A stretch of DNA of 64,000 bases, taken from NCBI GenBank assembly GCA_950295325.1, contig OX485804.1, forward strand, positions 49,166,001 to 49,230,000, written 5' to 3'. The notes beneath the pieces were generated by a model. That model made no database searches. It worked only from the letters and a program-made list of their open reading frames with translations, and was not told the origin of the DNA. The stretch comes from Polytrichum commune (Eukaryota > Streptophyta > Polytrichopsida > Polytrichales > Polytrichaceae). Position numbers and translations under genes: made by a program. Shown here piece by piece: positions 13,201 through 26,585 of the stretch; the stretch's first letter is position 1, and each line of letters opens with the position of its first letter.

Positions 13201-15219
13201 GTTAATTTTCCAACTCTGCTTGATGTTTTAGTTCAAGATTAGCCTCAACAGCAACATCAGCAACACAGTCCTTCAAAAGTGTCATTCCATGCCTCCTAAT
13301 CAAGAGTTATCTACACCACCTTCAGTCATCTGTCAACCTCCTCTGTAAGCCATTCCCTAGAATCCTACCCACAAATATTCATGCACAATTTGCAGATGCA
13401 CGAAACAATCTGTAGCTCTTAGGGTGGTAAATAGCAGAAAAAGGAAGTTTCTCATCCTGTATCAATGGGTATTGTGCAGCTGGGTGTACTGTTTCTACCA
13501 TCTCTTGTTGCGGCCAATTCCAACGCCTCTCCCTTTTCTTGCTCTGACAGCTCCTTACCTCTGGTACGCTTTTGGCAAATCGTGTCTTCCTATGATGTGT
13601 TTATATGCAGTAGAAAGCAGCAGTATAAATATTTTTGCTCCAAGAATAAATGTAATGTTGGACGTTGAAATAAGTTAAAAGTCCCCTACAATGCGAGTGT
13701 GCATGAGTTAGCACCGTAATAGTGGGGCAATGTTGCTTGCAAAGCTTCCATGTGAATGGGGTTAAGCCACAATATCTAAAAGTGATCTAATGTGAAATAG
13801 GATTGAGAAACTCTCTAATTTGAAATATAAACCAGAGGCACAAGGGGAGCTATAGAAGAGGAGAGGAGAACAAGAGGTCGTTCAATATAATGCCTTCTTC
13901 ACCTTCATGTTGTTGTGCTCTCAAGCCTCCTCTATAGCTCATGAGTGGTTCATGCCACATACATAAGGGAGGGTAACCAATGTTCCATTAAAAAATGTGG
14001 TGTGATAAAAGATTAGGTCCTATTCAATGTTCCAAAGTAAAAATTATGAAGTTTAAAAAATGTTGAGGGTATCGGAACTCCGTTTTGAGAATATACTAGG
14101 CATAGTCCAAGCATACCAATCAAATATGCAGAATGTTTCATGAACATGCATTACTTCATAGCCCCTCTAAAAAATACCCCTTTATCTCAAGTTGTTCATA
14201 CTCTACAAGGGAGTGAACCCCTGTGCACATAAACTCCTCTAGAGTTGCAGAATGCTACAGGTAGTGTGATCCGGTAAGAGTGTTTGCTACTGTTGTGGTG
14301 CAGACGAAAGAAATTCAACAGAAGAGTGAAGAGGATGAAGAGCAGGGAAAGCAACAAACCCACGCAAAGCTTGTAACATTGAACTGGAAAAGCAGCTCTT
14401 GTGGGGGCGTGCCTTTACAAGACACAGAACCCATTGTGCGTCTGCCACTGCCATACGCAATACCACCAAGCCAGTACACCTCTCAAGGTTTGCCTCACAA
14501 GTCCTCATATCTCTTTAGTGCACCTTACTGATGAAAACTATAGATTTGGATCTTCTGGAGTTTACCAGTGTTGGACCGGTATATAGGTGAATGCATGGTA
14601 GAATATCAAATACTGGTACCAATGAACCTACCCGACCGGAATCAAAATTGTAATACCAGTTAAATATTGATACTTGGTGAATAATCACATGATGAGATAA
14701 CGGCTTAGGATTAAGTAAAGGAGTTAACTAAAAACTTACCCCCTAAAGGTTGATCTGTGATTCATCCCAACTTATTTCCACTAAACTAATTTGAGATCTC
14801 TGATGCAGATTCTGGATCATATCTGCTCAAAAAAGAAATCTCTAAGCTATAAGGGAGTCTCAATGTTTCACCTTTAACTTACTTGAGTGGCTCGAGTCCT
14901 TGGCAATGAGATAATCATCATATACCCGAGCCATAATATGGATCAATAACACCCTAACACCATGGATACTAGGGTAAGTTCACCTAGGTATGCTGTTTTT
15001 TGCCTGGTATGTATACCTGGATAGTATTGAAAACATAAATATTCTCAAATATCAGTACCCCACCAATATCAAAAATAAATTAAAATCCTCTGACACTTGG
15101 TGTATTCGGAATGGGGTGAGGCAGACATACCATGGTCATGGGACAAACAATACCGGCAGCCGGACGTGTATGGGGAGCCTTGGCCGCGCTCTGTGCAGCT
15201 CTACAAACAGCAAGCTTAG
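7254..15219 (+). CDS. TDP1: tyrosyl-DNA phosphodiesterase 1 with N-terminal FHA domain (15 exons)
   Basis: Hydrolyses 3'-phosphotyrosyl and other blocked 3' DNA ends left by stalled topoisomerase I; expected in the nucleus. Exons: 7254-7460, 8285-8683, 9161-9403, 9807-9867, 10108-10184, 10480-10737, 10889-10978, 11471-11605, 11738-11887, 12011-12114, 12687-12740, 12947-13037, 13480-13563, 14304-14487, 15125-15219. They give 743 aa with every junction GT-AG and in phase. Residues 1-130 form an FHA fold (GR at 39-40, SRRH at 51-54, NPV at 73-75). An acidic linker near 190-206 follows. Catalytic motif 1 is [13 protein letters not shown] (H351, K353, with N371); motif 2 is PHIKTF (H580, K582, with N601). 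The C-terminus carries [10 protein letters not shown] and ends in VQLYKQQA. The start is the first Met of the FHA exon; an upstream coding exon is not excluded. The intron at 10979-11470 holds a MITE fragment. Confidence 0.93.
11120..11440 (-). mobile_element. MITE fragment (AAGGTAGATG family) inside a TDP1 intron
   Basis: The segment shares runs such as GAGCTCATATGAGTATCTTATTCA and ATGTTGAATATTGAACC-like text with copies at 15807, 26191, 39136, 41590 and 53700. Terminal repeats are missing or eroded. It lies wholly in the intron between the exons ending at 10978 and starting at 11471. Confidence 0.55.
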
Positions 15220-15806
15220 TGACTTTGGGGCCATAATATTGGACCAGGCATGTTCCATCAATATTCAATCGACAAACACAAGAGGATCCTGTAGTTTAAA
15301 TTTTTCCTGAAACCAGCCCCTTTTTCTTTGACTTTCAACTACTCAATATGGTTGTATGTATTGGTGGAGTGTCAGATCTGTCTGACACAAACATTGTAAG
15401 GTACTTGAGCCTTATTTGGTCACTCTTCCCAATTGAGCACCTAATTTGAGTGGTATATGGCAAGGCTTGTAGTTAAGAAATGGACACCAAAAAGACACAT
15501 GTTACAATGAGATTGGATCCAATTGTCCCAACGCATTTTGTGGAGTTGGAAGTGCCCCCAATAAGGCAAATTCGGAATTGTTTTATGTCAACATTGAACA
15601 CAGCCCTGCATATATAGAATTTCATGTATGACAATCTCCGGAATATACACCAGGTAATAATCATCAAAAAACTAGGTAATAAACCTTGATGGACTTTCAA
15701 TGAACTGGTGCTTCTCGAACACCTGAATTCAACAATAACCGCTGTCCTATCAATAATAATTAGTTTTGCATCCCCTGAGACCAAATGTCTAGTGTATAAG
15801 ACTTGG
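15220..15806. other. 3' flank of TDP1
   Basis: Contains the untranslated 3' end of TDP1 and a stretch resembling part of the repeats at 17190-17350 (ATGGACACCAAAAAGACACATG-like text near 15479). No further gene is seen. Confidence 0.4.
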
Positions 15807-16172
15807 TAAGGTAGATGTGCCTAAATTGGACACCTATATTTGACTAGTACATGATTAGGTGTGGCTCCATGAATGGATAACAAAAATACATGTGTTCAAA
15901 AGAGATTGGACTACATGCTCAAAATATGATAACCATTCTAGGCTCAACAATCAATACACTATGGGCAAGGGAGCTATATGACCATATGATGATGAACGAA
16001 AATCTTCACTTCGATAATGAATAAGATATTCACACGAGCTCCAACAATTCTGAGGAAAGTGGCCACGGCCTCTATTTGGATCTGCTGTCCATCTCGTATT
16101 AACTGTGGGTTTGATGTCATAGAAGAAGAAAGCTAGTCGGAAAAAGTAACCATTTAAGATCCATCTACCTTA
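15807..16172 (+). mobile_element. MITE, AAGGTAGATG family
   Basis: About 366 bp bounded by TAAGGTAGATGTG and CATCTACCTTA, an inverted pair. The interior shares the family's core, including GAATAAGATATTCA and ACGAGCTCC. No coding capacity. A second related copy follows at 16705. Confidence 0.65.
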
Positions 16173-16704
16173 GGTCCCAACGGAGGTGAATCAAGTATCA
16201 ACAACATATACTGTAAACTGTATGTAGGAGATTCTTTGGATAGATGTAAAGGTTGGTTATTTTATTCACACTTGATTGGTGAAGTGAAACCAACTTTCTC
16301 AGGAAGTTTCTCCTTGGCAATTTTAAGAGTATCAAGAAATGTAGAGAAAGCCTCAGCCTACAGTCATATTGTTGTCTGTATCAGGGCTCCGGCAACATGG
16401 GTAAAATATCCAGAGTCTTAACTTATTCCTTCAATTGAATTCAAGGTGTGTCGTTGAAAGATCGACAATACCAACAAGGATTCGAGTCTGTGCTAATTAA
16501 TGGCAACGTCCGGGGGAGGATTCTGATTATTGTTACCAAGTCGCAATCCTCAAATCTGTGCTAGTTCTTCTCTTCCTCCTACTTTCAAATAACCAACTTT
16601 TAAGAGTTGATAGAAAGCCAATTTATAGAAAGCTGATGAATGCACTAAGTTGGTCAATGGTTCGGTTTCCAATCTCACTCCGGGAGAAGTAAAGAAAATC
16701 ACAA

Positions 16705-17060
16705 TAAGGTCGGTGTCTGATCTTAAAACATACACTTATATTAGAGTGGTGTATGGTTGGGTGTGGATCTAAAAACGGACAGCAAAAAGACAAGTGTTGA
16801 AAAGAGATTGGACTACATGCTCAAAAATTGTTAACCATTAGGGGTGCAATACTCAACATACTTAAGAGGACCTACATGGCCATTTAATAACTCAAAAGGA
16901 TCTTCAATCTGGCAATGAATAAGATATTCATACGAGCTCAAAACATTATGAGGAAAGTGGCTACAGGCACAATTTGGATATGCTAATCATCTCATGCTAA
17001 TTGCTTGTTTCACATCCTATGAAAGTGGTTGTGAAGTGTCCATTAAACACCCACACACAT
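16705..17060 (+). mobile_element. MITE, AAGGTAGATG family (right end eroded)
   Basis: The left end TAAGGTCGGTGTCTGATCTT aligns with the 39136 copy, and the core (GAATAAGATATTCATACGAG) is present near 16916-16935. The right terminus was not found. A further partial copy lies at about 17190-17350. Confidence 0.5.
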
Positions 17061-18429
17061 AAATTATAGGTGCAACCAATTGCCTCAAACACCAATTCGT
17101 AAGGTTTCTTGACCTAATTTTTTTTCAACACCTCATGGCTGCATATGTGCTTATGATTGATTCATGACGTGTGTACGTAAGGTATGTTGACCTTATAATG
17201 GTCACTCTTCATTGAACACCTACTTTTAAGTGGTGTAATATGGAAAGATCCGTAGTTAAGAACAGAGACGAAAATGACACATGTAACAACGAGATTGGTC
17301 TATGTTGTAGTCTTTTGAATATAGACATCATTCTAGGTCCATAATTTAGCACAATTGGCAAGGTCTATGGTTAAATTGTTTAAAGAAATAAAAATTTAAA
17401 AAAAAAATCTTAGATTTGACCTCTTATAACTTTTGCATCTCAACTCCAATTCTGAAACTAGAAATGAAAATGAAAATCTTTGCGATTCGTAATTGCTAAG
17501 TGGATTAGACAATTTTTGGTCCGTTGCGATTATCAAGACTATCTGCGGAATTGGAAGTACGCACAATAAGGCCATGTATGATACCTTTACTTAATTTATG
17601 ACTTGGGGGGGGGGGTCACTGGCAAAAATTGTAGAAACAACGTGCGATAAAAAACAAGGTCTAATATACTCATTGTAGATAAATTTTGCAAAAAAAACAT
17701 ACACATAATATAAGGGGTTTTAAAATAGTGAAACATGTTCACATGTAAAATACCATCACATATAATGGCCTCTTTTATCTAGTCAATACATGTAAAACAT
17801 CGTGGAAACAATTACTAGGGGTAGCGGGTCTAGGGTAGGGTCTATGCTAATGGATGAAAAGAGGTAATTTTTTGTTGTAAGAAGAGAAATGTCCTTCATG
17901 AAAAACATGGTCGCTTACATAACCAAAAAAAATGGGGGTGTAAGAAAAAAAAATGGACAATGGTTGGACTCCAAGAAAGAAAAAAATGGGGTATAGTCAA
18001 AAAAACATTCGTTACTTGGGGTATAAGGAAAAAAATGCAATATGAGTAAAATAGGGTATTTTTAAATTATTTCCCCAAAAAGTATAATTATTGATAGGGT
18101 GTATTAAAAGATAAGCATTTATCTTTATTTTGAAAAATACCATACCTTATAATCTTTTCCGCAAGGTAAATAGCCCCCCGGTAAATAGGTCCTGAGTGCA
18201 TGTGTATGCAAAATATAAGAGGGAGTGAACCCCCCGAGATCTTTGAACAAGGGTGCATGGACGATGTTGATGAAGGGAAGCTAAGACATGAGCAGTGAGC
18301 GGTGATGCTTACAAGACAAACCTCCAAAATTAAAGAGAGAATAGGGTAAATCTTTTCTCTCATGCATCGGTAGCAGCAATGTGATGGGCGAAAGCTAAAT
18401 CACAAGTGATGGTGCGAATGGGGAGGCCA
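17061..18429. other. intergenic, repeats only
   Basis: Partial MITE sequence at 17190-17350, an 11-base G run at 17605-17615 and A-rich low-complexity sequence at 17930-18080. No open frame longer than 91 codons and no domain recognised. Confidence 0.5.
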
Positions 18430-19595
18430 CTCGCCACCCCGGGCTAGATCACATCTTCATTTGGTTGGGCCCTGCCCTCCCACGCCTCCTTCACTACCCG
18501 GTCTTCCTACCCACACCTGCGTGGGAACTCTTCCTCATTGGGAACCAATGTGACAATACCCCATGTCAAAATTACAAATATTCAAGTTCCTTATTCCCAA
18601 GTTTCATCACTTTCATTATTCCCAAGCACGGGGAGGTCACTTAGTGCATTTTAAAAACGACGTGCGGCATAATATAGGGAGAATCAAAATCATTTGACAT
18701 AAAATTTATAAAAGAATTCCAAATAATGAAGGGTCCATTAAAAGTACATAAGCCCATTACAAGTAAAATAAATAGGTATAAAATATGGGCCATTCCCTTT
18801 TAGTAAAAATAATATAGGGGCTGAAAATAAGGATCTTAGGGTGTATGTTTAGTAGAATCAATTTCGTACGCATGCCTCACGAGGGATGGATGAAAAATTA
18901 CTCATCATTCACCTAAAAATGGATGAAATTGGAAGCCTAACTCTATGCCCAACTTCTCTTGGTGGTTTTTCTCCCCTTCTCTTTTGACACTCTTCAACCC
19001 GATTGTAGGGCGCCTGTTTGTGCACAACATTTGAGCCTCACCGTTGTGTTTAGGGTTTAAGATTGCTTGTCGTCATCCTCTTCTCCAATCTTGTGTAGAG
19101 TTTTTTAGCCAGGGTGCGTGATCTGATGCGGAAACCTTGAAGAGCAGGTCTGAAACGATCCACAGAGATTAGTGATCATTGAGTGTCGTGGTTATTTTAA
19201 TTAAAAGGAATATAGACTACAAAAAATTTCAATGACATGGGCATTATAAGTAATGCTAGGGTACAAAAAAAATAGGCCGTTTTAGAATATTATGTAATTA
19301 TAGGGAGCTTTTAATTCGTGCCTTGGAGGTAAATAGCCCCTAAACAAATACCCCTCCGCCGCACGTGGTACACAAAAATCCTACTGAGTGACCTCCCCGT
19401 GTTCCCAAGTTAATTGATGGAGTTCCTTCACATGCCAAAGGAGCTTAATGGCTTAAGTGACCGGGTATTGTCACATTGGTTCCCAACGAGAAAGAGTTCC
19501 CACGCAGGTGCGAGCAAGAAGACCAGGTAGTGAAGGAGGTGTGGGAGGGCAGGGCCCAGCCGAATGAAGATGTGATCTAGCATGGGGCCCACTTG
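18430..19595. mobile_element. long-TIR / fold-back element, nested structure
   Basis: The left arm (about 18432-18675) and right arm (about 19365-19590) are inverted copies: CTAGATCACATCTTCAT and TGGGAACCAATGTGACAATA-type blocks occur in both orientations. Inside, AGGTCACTTAGTGCATTTT (near 18634) faces the complement of AGGTCACTCAGTAGGATTTT (near 19380-19397). A partial third copy of the inner right side lies at about 26842-27050 in opposite orientation and begins exactly at AGGTCACT, so the inner ends may be true element termini. No transposase is visible. Long arms would fit a Mutator-like or Foldback element. Confidence 0.6.
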
Positions 19596-20539
19596 CCTAT
19601 GTTTGTGGGGCCCAAAACTCTTCAAAACCCGCTAGTCCATGTTTAAAAGTAGAAATCCTTTATTGGAAATCAAACTCCACACTTAGATCCAAAAAACATG
19701 ATATATTCAAGTGATGCTTCGGTATCAATGATCGTTTGGACTTGGATAATTGTAATTGGAATACTTTTTAGAAGATTGAGTCTTCAATATGTGCAGGAAG
19801 AGTGTCTCAATGATCAAAAGCTATACCAAAATAAAGAAATGAATGATGAAACGCGACTCTTGGCCCAAAAGAATGTGTTCATTTGGCCTTTACAATGCAT
19901 TTAGAGAAAGGGGGGGGGGGGGATCGGAGGGTTGCCGCGGAGCAATAATAGGGTTGGAGCAATAGATGCCACAGTTGATGTGGGAATGTCGAATACGTAT
20001 GCCGGAGGTTATTGACCACTATCTTCAAGAATGATGCTTTTCATATCATCATGGGTTTTTGACGTATGTAGTATATTTGGGCCTCCCATACTATAGGAAA
20101 GTTCAGTCTAGATATATAAATTTTTTTTCTATGTGTATGAAATATGCTTTAGCATTGGTCATTGGAAAAAGGGAGCATTATGCCATGCTTTGTGATGCAA
20201 GGTGCATAAAAATGGAACAAAATGCACGTGTAGAAAGGTGGTGGAAAGGTCATGCGTATGAGGAATGTTGACATGTTGATTTGTTTTTTTTTTATTCACT
20301 TTTTCGCTTTGATGATGATCCCCTTCAACGTAGGATCAAAAACCACGTTTTTGATATAACATTGAATAATGTCATGTTCGACATTCCCTTTTTCTTTACC
20401 TTCCAATTGATATGAAAAGTGAACTTAAAAATATAAATAACTAAAAATGAAAATATAAATTCTTACATAGGGTCACATTTGCATAATTAGCTTAAAGTGG
20501 AAGAGTATCGCTCAAATACATGTTTATGTGCATGGAGAG
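19596..20539. other. intergenic, no gene recognised
   Basis: Two short chance ORFs (68 and 70 codons) with no domain; a 13-base G run at 19910-19922. Confidence 0.5.
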
Positions 20540-20944
20540 CAGTGTCTAGAGAGATTTTTGGGCATAAACTATCAAGATCTTAGTGTTTCCAAGTCCAATC
20601 GGTTACATGTTGTGATCTTTTGGCTTTTTTTATTATTGTGAGGTATACTATAGTACCTTTACCACTTCGTCTATTTATAGGAATGTTTTTATAAATTGGA
20701 AATCTTAGATTTAAAGGAAAATTTCAAAAAACCATTTTATTTTTTATTTTTTAAAATACAATTTCCAAATTAATTGGTTTTCACAAAAATAGTTTAATTA
20801 GTGCCAAAGTGTTAAAGGTAATATGATATTCCATAGATCCTCTAAAATGATCGATATTTTTCCTGAATTCTTGAACTTCAACCGTTTATTTCTCAAACTC
20901 AACCGGTTCATCTATAACTAGTGGTTGGTTCTCCTCGTTCATTG
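20540..20944. mobile_element. non-autonomous hAT-like element (long copy)
   Basis: Begins CAGTGTCTAGAG and ends CGTTCATTG, whose complement begins CAATG; both fit the hAT terminal pattern YARNG. It is flanked by ATGGAGAG (20532-20539) and GTGGAGAG (20945-20952), an 8-bp target duplication with one mismatch. Terminal regions match the shorter element at 43860-44085 in inverse orientation (TTTTTGGGCATAA near one end, AACTCAACCGGTTCAT near the other). No ORF. Confidence 0.68.
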
Positions 20945-23138
20945 GTGGAGAGGCCCACATTGGGCTTCTTGGACGCTTGTGTTAAGCTTTAGATCCAATT
21001 GAGAGTAATTTTGTTATAAGGTATGTATATGGGAGGAATGACACGTGGCACCATGTGGGCCTTTGAGTAGGTTGGGGAGAGCCTTCGTCCTAAACTTAAG
21101 AATAGAAAATTGGTGAATGTTCCACAACACCTACCGAGAGGGGAGGGTGAATTGGGGGAAAGGGAGGATGATTATCTTCATTTCTATTTTAGAACTCGAT
21201 GATAGATATTTTAACCTAAATTAACCCTTCATTCAAAAAACTAATGTTGGGCGCACATTTGATTTTGTTACTTATCTCGGGCTCCAGTTTTCAAAGACAG
21301 CTTAGAAAATTTGTGCCAAAACCAAACAAAAACAAAAAAACCTTCGGTTGCAAGGTTTTGAAAGTTTTACAATAAAAGAACCTTTAGTCCCCGGCTACTT
21401 AAAATATTTCAAAGACCCAATGATTTTCATGAAAGAACCGCCAAAGAACCACCGATTTTTTGGAAGGTAACCTGATTGAGTTTTGAGTTTTTGAGAACCA
21501 CGGTCATGAATCAAGTTTGTTTATTTGAACCACGGTTACAAATTTAAAGAACCGTCAAGAAAACCAGTGGGGGTTGGGTGCCTATCTTAATACTCACCCA
21601 ACACTCCATAAGAAACCCATGATTCAGAATCCCCATGTTAACATAGTGAGCTTAAATTGGGCCCTTAATCAACAACAAACCTGCAAGGGTTTTTACTATT
21701 ACTCACTAGGTAGGTGTTCCGAAATCACACCAATAAAACATTGTTGACAATTGGAAAACCGGAACTTTCTTTCACAAGGGAACTTTTCTTCTTTTTGGAA
21801 CACAGGAGGCGCTTGACCACTTGGCTGATTTTCCGTCAACTAGAGAGACGATTTCACGGCCAGGATTCGAACCACCAACCATAAGGGAATTTTTATATAC
21901 TTAGTTATTGTAGATTTGATTGGTTGATTGAACTCATTAGGGAACGAGCGGAAGCACAATTGGATAGGCGGAGCGGGACCTTGGTTGGGCTAATTGTGAA
22001 GGGCGCCTCAAAAAGCCTCGGAGTGTGTGGGATTTTAGGGGTTGGGGTTTGGGAACTCGGCTTTAATTCAGTTGAATTAGTCTGCAAAACAACCCAAATC
22101 ACACGCTACCATTTGATTTCTTCCATCCAACCTTGCCCCAAGAATTCCGTTTTTTAGCAAGACAATTCAACTACAAAATCGGAAGACTAGAAAATTCAAA
22201 TACGCCAACAAGTCTCAAATGCCACTTTATGCTAATCACCCACAACAAAGACATGGTCATATTAACATGCAAATTCATAGAGAGATGAGAGTTGTGTGTA
22301 AAGTCTTTGGCATCAAACTTCCATTCACTTGGCTAATATATAAGTAGTGCGTTGGCTAAACAAGAGATTGAGGGGTTGATCACACGCACTAGTTCTGATA
22401 CCATCCGTCCGCATCTTCGGCTGTAATAAGGTGAGCATCTATTTCTCAACATAATCCCCTAAATTTTCACGGTTGGAACCGGACAAATTTTTTGGTGTGA
22501 TTGGCCATACTCAAAGAGTGGTAATGGGTTATATTAAAACTAGCTTTCTAGCTTATCCTACTAGGATGGGTGGGCCACGCCCAACCTTGCAAAGGTCGAT
22601 CTAAGATTTAAGATAGCGGATCCCTTGGGCATACCTTATTCTTAGATCCTAAAATTCTCTGAACAAATTTGGGATGACAAGAGGATGTCCAAAAAATTAC
22701 ACTCAACTTTCAAATCCAACTCCAAAACACAACGAGTACCAAGCTCTTAATAAAGAGGATTTTTCAACGAAAGATCAAACCCACAGTTTCGCCCCTCTTT
22801 GAGAGACTTTACGAGTGACTCTATTATTGAGGCAATTGAGTTCGTCAAATTCCAGCTTTATGTGTTATAGATATAAGTTAATCAATGCAAGTTAGGGTTT
22901 CCTGGCAATCCAAAGTGGTTGCATAGGCCAACATAAAGTGAATAGTGACATTCAATGCTAACTTCAATTTCTCTTAACCAATGACACATTTTTGTGATAT
23001 TTTTATTTATTGTAAAAAATAAATCAACAACAACAACATTGTCATCTTTTTAAAGTATGTAGTTGCCCACCCCGAAGTGAAAGGTATTTATCATAATCAA
23101 GTCATTAACGGAATTACACCCTTCTATTACACTTATAG
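20945..23138. other. intergenic, no gene recognised
   Basis: No domain-bearing frame. Two overlapping frames at 21905-22157 on opposite strands are short and unsupported. Confidence 0.5.
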
Positions 23139-23296
23139 TCCACCCGCACTTACTGGTGCGGGTCACTAGTGAACAGTTCCTACCAACAATCGTTACATCC
23201 AGTGGCTCTCACTAGCTCTCGCCGGCTAAATCAACTTTAAAAATGACCCCTGCTAGTAGGAACCATTCACTGGTGGCCCACATCAGTAAGTGTGGA
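23139..23296. mobile_element. short MITE with about 45-bp TIRs
   Basis: GTCCACCCGCACTTACTGGT at the left faces the complement of CATCAGTAAGTGTGGAC at the right, and the match extends inward through CACTAGTGAACAGTTCCTAC. Total about 158 bp. No clear target duplication. Confidence 0.6.
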
Positions 23297-24512
23297 CATG
23301 CAATTACTCAACATAAAGTCTATTTAATGGCCTTGCAGGGCAAAAATGGCAACTTGAAACACTAGGGGTTGTCATGGGCCACAAAGAATGCAACCATTCG
23401 TTTATCACGTGTTTTGGGTGCAAGTTGTTGGGCAAGTGTAGTTTTGAAGTTTCGTGGGTAGAGAGGCATCACAAAATTCTCATGGGAATTTTTGTCAAGT
23501 TGGGATCATTGTGGGTGGATAGTGGATGCGTGTGATTCGATGGATGCCAAATTTGGGCCCCACTTTCAAGGGATAGTCTATAATATTGAAATAGAAAATC
23601 GAGAGACGTTATGGTCTCTTGAGGTTCTCGTGCACTCCACCTTCTCAAAGTATGTCCTATAGCTTACATGACATCAAACATTTTGTAAAATTTGATACCT
23701 TCATCCTTCAATACGATTCTTAGATTACCCTTGTGTTGTTGTTAAGTTGCTATCACCCTACCATTCCCATTGTTGCCGATTGATATTATTTAGTGTAAGA
23801 CTATGGCATCATGAAGAGGTGGAGGTTCATTTCGGGGGGGGGGGGGGGGCTTTATCATTATAATCAATGGTTAGGTGGAGACAAAAGTTAGAGGTATAAG
23901 CTTGGGTGCACTTATGTGGGCCCGCCATGTCACTGAGGCGCTATGAATGGAGGGTGTGGTTTCGTGGACAGACCACATCCAAGCCATCCATTCAGAACGC
24001 CCCATCCTACGGTCTATGAAACTTCTCGGGCAACTTGAAAAAAAAAATTTCGACAAATGAAATATTCAATGTTTGCAAGACGAAGGGGTTGATTGTTCAT
24101 CCAGATGTATGAGAGCATTTTGTGTGGGATTTTGAAGGTACCAGAGGGATTCCCAAAGTTCCACAAGTCCTTTTAATGAAGGATTGAGTTTTTGAAAGTT
24201 TTCATCCTGGATTCATAAGTGGATGGAGGTGGAGACTTCATCCAACGTGAAGTTTTTCAAGCTCTACCCGAGGAGAAGAGAAGCCAGAAGTTGGGGCAAC
24301 AAAGGAGCCTCTAGATCTCTCAGATCGTAAACAACGGCCGAGATGTTCCTAGCATGCGAGTTGATGGGAGGGCATTCGCATCGCCTCGATGACGCGGGGG
24401 AAGGGGACAAGTAGTGGTTGTAGGGTGCACATGGGTTGCAACATGCTTTAGGTTAGGGGTCAGCCAACATGCTTAGGGCCCTCTATATGCCCATGTACAA
24501 TGAATTGGGATG
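23297..24512. other. intergenic, no gene recognised
   Basis: Contains a 16-base G run at 23834-23849. A 61-codon minus-strand frame at 23871-24056 has no recognisable content. Confidence 0.5.
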
Positions 24513-24917
24513 GCACATGTAAAAACTACATTAAATATGATATTTAGTGTCACCAATTCTAATTGGCTTGCTCAATACTAATTGTAAACCATGGTGTAAT
24601 GTCACCAACACTAAATATTAACCCAGCATTGTTTGTCATGCCTTGTAATTTTTTGGGGGGGTTATAGATTTACAGTGTTGCATTTACTGTCACTTACCAA
24701 GTGGCTTTTCATCCAAATTTCAATCATCTATGACAATTTTTCATCACAAGTTGTTGACAAGAGAAGGTTGGGTTTTGGCCAATGGATTAACTCATCCATC
24801 ATCCATGACAATATTTGTTCACTTATTCATAAGAGGTGTCATCCGAAAAGTTGCCATAGTGACATAAAATGCCATATGACACTAAATGTAATATTTAGTG
24901 TAGTGTACTTTGCACAT
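24513..24917. mobile_element. MITE with about 40-bp TIRs
   Basis: The left end GCACATGTAAAAACTACATT and the right end AGTGTACTTTGCACATA are inverted, sharing TAAATAT and ATTTAGTGTC blocks. About 405 bp, non-coding. Confidence 0.55.
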
Positions 24918-25435
24918 AGAGGAAATGGACTAGAATGATTACATGTGCCTACAAGTTTTGCAATTAGTTTATTAAAATTGGAAATGGTCTCAATTCTCCA
25001 TATTGAAAGATGCGAACTCTCAACTTGAAACTTTATGATCATTCTTGCAAAATTCCAATTTCTATGATTGGGACTATATGGACCAAGATATTGGTATGTT
25101 GAACTTAAGTTTATGCGAAACCCTTTATATTTTATTTTGATTTTTGCCCATTATTTCTCATCATGGGCCCAAACCCCACAATGCTTTTGGGTCAAATGGT
25201 ACGAACACCAATAGAATAGAATTTTGTTATCATGTGCATTGTGTTATTAGTGGGCCCCAACCCTAAGAACCCCCCCCCCCCGAAAGTACTATAATGAGCT
25301 TCAATTGTTCATTTGCTTGTTCCGTGAGTGTGGATCTTCAAAGACCCGTTCAAGAAAGTCACGACTTATTAGTTGGAACTCGGATCCGGTAACCTAGCTA
25401 ATGGTAAGGAAAGGAGAAAAAGATTATGAACATTA

Positions 25436-25927
25436 GGGTCACTTCACACACGAGACTGAGAGCCCGTGACCATTACACTTCAAGCGCTCTCATTGGTGGA
25501 GAAGGCGGAGCCGGTCCAAGTTCGCTTCACACTACGCTAGAGGGACCAACGGAGTATATGAATGCAATATGGGTGTGAAGTCTACATGGATTCCTACTTG
25601 GCATTCAATGGATCATGTTTCATGGTCACTTGGATTATTTTGAAAAACCACCTCTTGGAGGTAGGCTTAACACAAAACCGGGAGACCACGGCACTCTGAA
25701 CGCTCACAACTGTTAATTTATTTTATTTTATCATGCGTGAGGACCCGCATGGATAGAAATTCATTGAAATAGCATTTGGTTGAGGGCCCGGTCACATATG
25801 ACTTCACACTACACTTGAGGGTCCATGACCACACTACATGATTTTGGAGGTGTATTGGGACGGCCTTTGGACACTTTGTTTTGGGCTCTCACAATTTCAT
25901 GGTCGCGGCACTTGTGTGAAGTGGCCC
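25436..25927. mobile_element. non-autonomous PIF/Harbinger-like element, GGGCCACTTCACAC family (copy 1)
   Basis: 492 bp from GGGTCACTTCACAC to GTGTGAAGTGGCCC, flanked on both sides by TTA, the target duplication typical of PIF/Harbinger. It aligns nearly end to end with 39798-40295. Non-coding. Confidence 0.78.
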
Positions 25928-26190
25928 TTAGTACCATCAATCCATGGAATTCTTCATGACTCTTTGACCAATTATTCAATTCTATATTGACACCACAATC
26001 AAAAAGATTTCCAAGTTGTGTGATGGGCTCACGAAATCAATCCACTCTTATTCACAAATTTCATTAGTTGAGAGCAAAAAATTGAACCCAAAGAGTTTGT
26101 GTTGTGGTTTGGGTTAGGGTTTGGGTATGAGAATGAAGTGGCACTAATCTGGTATTGTTTCTCGTCAAACTTGGCGGTCTCCATGCAAGA

Positions 26191-26585
26191 TAAGGTAGAT
26201 GTGTGTTATTTGGATACTTTTCTCTATGCACCAACTTCTCATAGGATATGAAACACAATTTAGTGCAATATAATTAACAAATCTAAATCACGCCCATTCT
26301 TCATAATTTTTGAAGCTCGTATAAAAATATAAATCTTCATGAAAGTGAGAATTATTGTGGTCATTGAGTGGTCATACAGGTCCCCAAAAAAATTTAAAAA
26401 AAAATTTAAAAAAAAATTATATGTTGAATATTGATCCAACAATGGTTAACATTATGAGCACAAAGTCCAATCTCTTTTGAGCTCATGTGTTTTTGGTGGT
26501 TGTTCTTAGATCCACACCCAACCACATCCCACTTGAATATAGGTGTTCAAATTATTGTTGTGTGTAATTAGGCATGTCTATCTTA
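26191..26585 (-). mobile_element. MITE, AAGGTAGATG family (complete)
   Basis: Left end TAAGGTAGATGTG, right end GGCATGTCTATCTTA, an inverted pair. About 395 bp. The core is in reverse orientation relative to the 15807 and 39136 copies (CTCATAGGATATGAAACA near 26238). Non-coding. Confidence 0.65.

Noticed and set aside
23834-23849. Long G run as an assembly gap or artefact
   Set aside because: Several such runs exist with different lengths and normal flanks, so they are more likely real tracts whose exact length is uncertain.
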